The notes under the pieces: model-generated
Databases searched by the model: none
What the model saw: only the letters and a program-made list of their open reading frames with translations
What the model was told of the DNA's origin: nothing
NCBI RefSeq assembly: GCF_021155765.1
Contig: NC_060118.1
Location: 13,590,146 to 13,654,145, forward strand
Reading direction: 5' to 3'
From: Diprion similis
Taxonomy: Eukaryota; Arthropoda; Insecta; Hymenoptera; Diprionidae
Length of the DNA stretch: 64,000 bases
Position numbers and translations under genes: made by a program
Shown: in pieces, positions 51,001 to 64,000 of the stretch
Layout: every line of letters starts with the position of its first letter
Numbering within the stretch: position 1 is the first letter of the stretch

Positions 51001-51235
51001 ATAAATTATATTTCATGTCTAACGTCTGCATTTTGTCAAATGTGTATTCTGGTTTTTTAACGTAAAATTTCTATTCTCACAGCCTCCACCTCGCCCGGGT
51101 CACAGCAGACAACATTCCTCTTCGTCTACTCAATCAACCCTACTGTTATCAAATATCACATTGCCAACATTCCCAGATTTTGTTCCTGCCAGAAATACCG
51201 GCTCAATTCTAAAGGAGGTTCTGAAGGACAGCTGA
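27936..51235 (+). CDS. Gmap: Golgi microtubule-associated protein 210 / TRIP11 (Gmap), complete
   Basis: Thirteen exons: 27936-28038, 28247-28326, 30541-30615, 42890-43057, 43154-43261, 43344-43749, 43849-46575, 46957-47060, 47181-47280, 50405-50486, 50583-50775, 50901-50996, 51083-51235. They total 4395 bases, 1464 residues. The N-terminus MAWFGDGLSSLSNLKGQITS matches the curvature-sensing amphipathic start of GMAP-210. Residues from about 85 to 1290 are almost continuous heptad coiled coil, most of it in one 2.7 kb exon. A coiled-coil stretch ending SLTNLQIVLEQFQ matches the vertebrate protein. The C-terminus has the Arf1-binding GRAB region (GEGKVDRALVKNLVLGYVSS, then VLRVLATVLDF) and the family ending LPTFPDFVPARNTGSILKEV. 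It tethers small vesicles at the cis-Golgi and, in vertebrates, supports ciliary and secretory traffic. It is shorter than human TRIP11 (about 1980 residues) and near the fly Gmap length. Confidence 0.95.
28327..30540 (+). other. Intron 2 of GMAP-210
   Basis: A 2.2 kb intron containing a run of 23 G at 29384-29406 preceded by a GGT-rich stretch, and short AT repeats. No coding exon is supported. Confidence 0.8.
29384..29406. repeat. Run of 23 G
   Basis: Pure G homopolymer after GGT/GGC-rich sequence. Runs this long often vary in length or are misassembled. Confidence 0.9.
31044..31208. repeat. Inverted repeat with about 58-base arms
   Basis: The left arm around 31044-31101 contains GAGCAGAAGACTGGTCGTG, and the right arm around 31150-31208 contains its exact reverse complement CACGACCAGTCTTCTGCTC. 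The arms are separated by about 48 bases. The outer ends AAAAACATT and AATGTTTTT also pair. Confidence 0.85.
31881..31929. repeat. (GAA)n microsatellite
   Basis: AGCAGA units run into pure GAA triplets. It lies in GMAP-210 intron 3. Confidence 0.95.
32473..32500. repeat. (ATCTCC)n hexanucleotide repeat
   Basis: About five tandem copies of ATCTCC in GMAP-210 intron 3. Confidence 0.9.
33753..33759 (+). promoter_or_regulatory. TATA box of a possible nested transcript
   Basis: CGGCTATAAATGCAGCC is a good TATA context. About 155 bases later comes ATG at 33914 and, 28 bases after that, a consensus GTGAGT donor. The arrangement resembles arthropod genes that have a TATA box and a very short first coding exon. 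No second exon is convincingly identified. Confidence 0.35.
33914..33941 (+). CDS. Candidate short first coding exon of an unrecognised nested gene
   Basis: The exon reads MITRITKHS and leaves one base before the donor C|GTGAGT (phase 1). Phase-compatible acceptors lead to open frames at 35697-35980 (contains a Cys-Pro repeat) and near 38104 (begins RVTHMLHEF). Two equally possible continuations and no known homology make the call weak. It lies inside GMAP-210 intron 3, on the same strand. Confidence 0.22.
33971..34281. mobile_element. Fold-back element, about 310 bp
   Basis: The termini GTTAAGGGGA and TCCCCTTAAC are exact inverted copies. Further in, TCAAATATCGAAATCCAT pairs with ATGGAATTCGATATTTGGA with few changes. 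There is no ORF. It is likely a non-autonomous inverted-repeat transposon within GMAP-210 intron 3. Confidence 0.7.
35697..35980 (+). CDS. Uncertain open exon with a Cys-Pro repeat
   Basis: After an acceptor ACGTGCAG the frame stays open for 94 codons to TAA. It reads GHYYTRLLASSLVRPPLSHS, then a (CP)n stretch from the TGCCCA hexanucleotide repeat, then YGGSSLSTGRDEENGCSSGG. The composition is protein-like and the phase fits the 33914 mini-exon. However, two other frames are also open here, which suggests GC-rich low-complexity DNA rather than selection for coding. Not recognised. Confidence 0.15.
35786..35827. repeat. (TGCCCA)n hexanucleotide repeat
   Basis: About seven copies, with some CCATGT variants. 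Depending on frame it would encode Cys-Pro, Met-Pro or His-Ala repeats. Confidence 0.9.
38909..38942. repeat. (TCC)n microsatellite
   Basis: About eleven CCT/TCC triplets in GMAP-210 intron 3. Confidence 0.95.
42002..42032. repeat. (TGC)10 microsatellite
   Basis: Ten TGC triplets about 860 bases before GMAP-210 exon 4. They explain the poly-Ala and poly-Leu runs in the ORFs of this area. Confidence 0.95.
47281..50404 (+). other. Intron 9 of GMAP-210
   Basis: A 3.1 kb AT-rich intron between the coiled coil and the GRAB region. No exon, repeat family or RNA gene was recognised. Confidence 0.8.
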
Positions 51236-51757
51236 TATTGAACTTGTTCTCAGAAACTTGACATTATTATTTTTTACTTCGCACATTCTAAAAAAAAGAA
51301 AGAATTGCGTTGTAAACTTTTTTTTGGTCGATATTAGAATCAATTCGGACAGAAATACACCCGATTTATTTCAAATTTGTAATTCGTCGAGAATACTGTG
51401 GGTGCTGACTTCTGACTCGTATAGATAATCTTGTAGATAATTGTTCTAAAGTTAATTCAGGCGATGTGTAGATAACGTATGAACAATTGCTCATGTAATG
51501 AATAGAAATTCAAAATCGCAAATTTCAAACTTATTCAGCACCGACTGCACATTCGTCTTCCTATTTGGATTCAGTGCCCTTGTATGAATATCTATTATCA
51601 TTCTCATATAAGCTTAGTTGTAAAAGTTTGAAATGCGCCATTCTTTCACTGTTCGATGAATGAAAAAAATTACACGGAATGCGAAATATAATGAACAATA
51701 AGCCATCATCCGAATTCCGTACAATCAATTTGTTGACATTTGTATTAAAACGTGTAT

Positions 51758-51763
51758 AATAAA
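51758..51763 (+). terminator. Poly(A) signal of GMAP-210
   Basis: AATAAA about 520 bases after the GMAP-210 stop codon is the clearest signal in the downstream AT-rich 3' UTR. Confidence 0.55.
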
Positions 51764-52440
51764 GATTATTTAACTGTATATTATACCGTGATAAGAATAA
51801 TAATTTGTTTATATTGAAAAATTTCATTTTGTGTACATAATTATTCCTTACAATTATTAGAAACCGGAGAATATTTTATGCTTGCTAGTCGTATCAATTT
51901 TTTTTTTCGCCTCTCTAATTCTTAAAACCACATTCCCTGATCGTTTATATAGTTTCATGTGTTTTTACATTTCAAAATAAGTAATCATTTGGTGTAATAA
52001 TCACTTCGTATGAATATCAGTTCTACGACTACAACTACTTTTCCTTTTATAGTGACTAAAACCGAAAATTCAAGGACATATTTGCGGCCATCTCACACAG
52101 CGGCGAGATAAAAAAAAGTCAAAGACGCGACATCTTCAGACGCAGCTAAAGTTAACAAGAAAGATGTCTATAATAGACAACTAAAATTTCTCTTTTTCTC
52201 AAAAATATTATTAAAATAATTATATTAGTATCAGCTGCAATACGATTTTCGGCGATTTGCGCTTACCCTCTATTTTAGTCGGCGTTATATTTCAACAAAT
52301 GCAACAAAATTAATACTTGGGGTAGCTATAATTAACGTACGTGTATATGTATTATTATATACCTTATTACTAAAATTATTCCATATTACGGAACAGACAA
52401 TCTAATTCTTCTTCTCTATACCTCCTCTTAAACTATATAT

Positions 52441-53169
52441 GGGGCATTCCAGGTCAATTCGACAAGGGTCTGACCCTCACTCTCTCCAATCTGAGTCTTA
52501 ATGACCGGAGGTGTTTCGTTAGCCTAAAATAACATCTCCAAATTTTTCTCAGATTTTTACCAAGTCCCCTGACGCCCCCCGACCCCTTAAGATGATATTT
52601 TCGAAAACGGTCAATCGGACATTTTTGAAAATTATGAAAAAAATTATATAAATTCTGTAGGCAAAAAGAAAAATATCCCAACCAAAATCGAAATGGGCAG
52701 GCAAAACGGTAATTTTTTATCAATTTTTTTCACTGAATAATTTTCTTTTTCAGTAATTTCGATTTTTTTTTGCATTTTTCAGGATTCAATGTATTTTCCT
52801 ATATAATCTATATAATCAATAAAATATATTGAATCCTGAAAAATGCGAAAAAAATCGAAATTACTAAAAAAAAAAAATTATTCGGTAAAAAAATTGATAA
52901 AAAATTACCGTTTTGCCTGTCCATTTCGATTTTGGTTGGGATATTTTTCTTTTTGCCTACAGAATTTATGTAATTTTTTAATAATTTTTAAAAATGTCCG
53001 ATTGACCGTTTTCGAAAATATCACCTGGGGGCGTCAGGGGGCTTGGTAAAAATCTGAGAAAAATTTGGAGATGTTATTTTAGGCTTAAAAAAAAAACACC
53101 TCCGGTCATTAAGACTCAGATTGGAGAGGGTGAGGGTCAGACCCTTGTCAAATTGACCTGGAATGCCCC
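52441..53169. mobile_element. 729 bp near-perfect palindromic fold-back element
   Basis: The left arm (52441 to about 52797) and right arm (about 52820-53169) are inverted copies over their whole length with few differences, separated by only about 22 bases. The ends are GGGGCATTCCAGGTCAATT and its mirror AATTGACCTGGAATGCCCC. Flanks are TATATAT on the left and ATATATA on the right, compatible with insertion into a TA-rich target. The two similar ORFs (minus in the left arm, plus in the right) are mirror images of one sequence, not genes. Confidence 0.9.
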
Positions 53170-53802
53170 ATATATATATAATGTGTTAATAACGGAGATT
53201 CATTTTATCCTTAATTATAAGTATAACAAAATTAAGAAGAGGACGTGTCAACTCTTCATCTATAAACTTCTAATGTACCGCATATTACAGTGTATTATTG
53301 TATAAAGGTTTTACCGCCATGCCACGTGCGACGTAGATGGAGGAAGAATAGGAAACAATTCGAAAGGCATGCGACTTACTCTTGCGGCGTCAGGATGTAG
53401 CAGGATATTATATATAATCCGCAGGGTGCCGATGATATTCCAATGAATTATTCCACTTGCCGTATCCTTATCAGTAATGGCACCATTAATTATAAACACA
53501 CTTCAATCACTCATTGCACACAATATAATAATTATATTATATGAAATCATTTTACACCTGCACAACACTTGATTCGACTTATTACTTAAACTAAAGCTAT
53601 TCGATTGAGCTATCGTAAACTCACGTTGAATACTTTCTTCGTACACAACATGTATTTGATGTTTGAAAGGTTATGACTGACAAGTACGTCGTAGATGAAC
53701 CAGATCAAGGATTCAACACGCGTTTTCGATGCATTTTTGAACTTTTCATTGCGAAAATATCGAATGAACTGCAGCGTTTAACGCGGTATACAGTTGTGAC
53801 AA

Positions 53803-53870
53803 ATGGAAATCGAACAGGCAGATTCCAATAACTCGCCCAGGCTGGCGCGCATCCAGGAAAATTTCAACCC
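53803..53870 (+). other. Possible noncoding leader exon of MAP4K3 with an upstream ORF
   Basis: ATG at 53803 opens MEIEQADSNNSPRLARIQEN and reaches a consensus donor CC|GTAAGA at 53871. Spliced to the strong acceptor GATTTTTTTAG ending at 55730, the frame stops at once, so it would be a 24-codon upstream ORF in the MAP4K3 5' UTR. It could also be a first exon of an unrecognised gene. Confidence 0.3.
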
Positions 53871-55730
53871 GTAAGAATGTCCGTGTTCACATTGCATACG
53901 TTATCACCTCACTATTCACTAAATTCACACTCAAAATGCACGAAATTACAGCTAAAGAATAACCGGTGTTGATAACTGATCGCGGTCGCAGTATGGCTAC
54001 TCGATCGTTCGTCAATTGTTCGCTGTGACGTCACGAATTCCGCCAGAAAAACCGTTGAAAGTTCGAGCACATTATTTTCTATATCGAATACGCATCCACG
54101 AAATCGGTTCACACTTTGCGAATTTCGTCTGTAGTTGGAGATCGATAATTATTACAAATGAATACATACTTTGAGAATCGCTGAGAGTGAAATTCACTCG
54201 AAAAGATTTGCGAACCAAAATTTACGTGCTCTGCGCTACTGCAGGCCGAGATTCGATCGGGATCACTTTTTTCTCGAACCCTCCTTTCATTGAATTAATG
54301 AATATTTACACTCTGTCCAGGTATCTCACCGTTTATACTGAAAGATTCTTGCCGAGTTAATTTATGTTTATGCCATTTCACTCGCGTCGAAATTTCAAAT
54401 CTACAAACCGACGCGACCAACGTTCCGAACGCGGACGCCGGAAGAAGGAACTGAAGTTCGCTGCAACATCACTCAGATCGTGTTTTGTTTTTCCACTTTC
54501 AATTGTTTTATTGAAAATAAATTCAAATTGCCCTGTATAGTAACGTTCTCGAATTATGCAAGGGTAAGAATTACTTTGAGGATTTAATTAAAGAAACCGC
54601 CACGAGTATAATCGCAATAAAGTGCGAACGCTGGATGTGTAGTCTACAGTCCAGATATTTATTTGTTTATACAATTAAATTTTTATTGACTCATGAAGAT
54701 AAGATCAACTTGTGATTTCAGGAAAAATGCGAGTGGCAAACGATGGTCCGCATCGCCAACCTCATGATTATAATCTTCCAGTTACATGGTCTGTACTTTC
54801 GGAATCCTTGGTGCAAGAAGCAATAAGTCTCACCCATGAAAACGTACCTAAGGACTTCTGTTGTTAATAGAATTGTTGCTGTTTCAAGTATTACCTAGAT
54901 ACATCATTTTCGGTTCAATACCTACTATTTTTAAATCTCAATGTCTACATTCATTTTATTCTCAGACTCCTTTTCAGAAATTCAAAAAACCAATGTCAAA
55001 AAATGCGGCTAATGTAACACCGCATATAATTCTAAGATGTAAGTCATCAAATTTCCATCCAATTTTTTCAGGCTGATAGCATTACTATTTTAAGTGGATA
55101 TCTGGGTATCAGATTCGTCATCCAATTCATTAATTTACTTTCGAGATTTTGGTTCAAATCTGTTGCTCATCGATATAACAGACAAATTAGTCGTGCAGGT
55201 TTTTCATCAGATTTATCACTAACTGTGGATCAAAAAAGACAAAATTGGTGAAACGTAGAAACCAATCGACGAGCGCGTTGACGATTCAAAGCAATTATTA
55301 CTCTGGCCGTATTGACATTTTTTCCGTCTGAGATATTAGATTGAATTCGCCGCTGGTCGACATAACCTACAAATTAGTCTCTCTGGTTTTTCCCAGTTTT
55401 CTCGGAAACTATGAAAAATTACATAGCTGAGAATGATGCTTTTCATCAACAAGTCGTTATGATCGTGCTCACAAACAGCGATCAGGATATGCATATTTTT
55501 TTTTAAACCATTAGGCCCGAAGGGCACGAAATATGCATAATGGCCTCGACAAGAAGTTGGCTTCAATCGAAACGGAGTTTGGGGTCCTCGTGAGATTTCG
55601 ATTCTCGAATCTCTCGTAATTGGTTCGCAGCAAAGTTCAGAGCTGTTGTGAACAATGGCGACATTTCGACAGAAGTGACATCCTCGTTATCAAATGTGTT
55701 TTTACTTTGTAATATTAGCGATTTTTTTAG

Positions 55731-55780
55731 ATGTTAGGTACGACTTGTCGAATCTAGTGTTACTTCACTGATAAAACGTT
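55731..55780 (+). other. 5' UTR segment before the MAP4K3 start
   Basis: A T-rich tract ending in AG at 55730 looks like an acceptor, followed by 50 untranslated bases to the ATG at 55781. This implies at least one upstream noncoding exon. Confidence 0.5.

Positions 55781-64000
<8,220 letters not shown>

Larger units (their letters stand above)
51764..55730. other. Intergenic region between GMAP-210 and MAP4K3
   Basis: Contains the large palindrome at 52441-53169 and a possible MAP4K3 leader exon near 53803-53870. It also holds two diverged direct copies of an ACAAATTAGTC-containing stretch near 55170 and 55365. A minus-strand ORF at 53499-53311 has a GTAAGT donor but no partner exon. No other gene is supported. 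Confidence 0.65.

Noticed and set aside
52454..53049. Two ORFs with similar sequence on opposite strands
   Set aside because: Mirror readings of the two arms of the palindromic element; no transposase-like motif.
53311..53499. Minus-strand ORF containing GAITDKDTASGIIHWN before a GTAAGT donor
   Set aside because: Protein-like and with a good donor, but no start context, upstream exon or downstream acceptor exon was found toward 51800, so no gene model can be built.

Overview
The window looks like nuclear DNA of an insect, most likely a hymenopteran. The genes have many short GT-AG introns and are bilaterian in type, intergenic DNA is AT-rich with many microsatellites, and CpG is not depleted. 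The order is inferred from how the proteins read, not from a search. No bacterial, viral, CRISPR, tRNA or rRNA features were recognised.

Five protein-coding genes are supported. (1) 1-952, plus: the last two exons of a transmembrane Ig adhesion protein resembling Fasciclin III. (2) 1930-2556, plus: complete three-exon SRP9. (3) 19653-4740, minus: complete twelve-exon band 4.1-like protein 4 (EPB41L4 family), 650 aa. A chain of further in-phase exons (4320-4032, 3329-3219, 2852-2816) could give a different C-terminus. (4) 27936-51235, plus: complete thirteen-exon Golgi coiled-coil tether GMAP-210/TRIP11, 1464 aa, with a 12.3 kb third intron. (5) 55781-64000, plus: MAP4K3/happyhour, a germinal-centre-kinase-family MAP4K. 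Nineteen exons are seen and the last is cut by the window edge. All joins were chosen so that frame and phase are kept; exon lengths for genes 3 and 4 sum to exact multiples of three.

The genes do not form one pathway. They cover cell adhesion (Fas3-like), co-translational targeting (SRP9), cortical cytoskeleton and polarity (EPB41L4), Golgi vesicle tethering (GMAP-210) and stress/nutrient kinase signalling (MAP4K3). EPB41L4 and GMAP-210 are divergent across an 8.3 kb gap, while SRP9 and EPB41L4 converge.

The rest is intron and intergenic DNA with AT, AC, CAG, GAA, TCC and mononucleotide repeats and several fold-back elements. The clearest are a 729 bp near-perfect palindrome at 52441-53169 and a 629 bp fold-back at 7601-8229. 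Smaller ones lie at 101-302, 20130-20412, 31044-31208 and 33971-34281. Less certain items are a frame-preserving cassette exon in MAP4K3, a TATA-type promoter with a mini-exon nested in the large GMAP-210 intron, and a possible MAP4K3 leader exon carrying a short upstream ORF.
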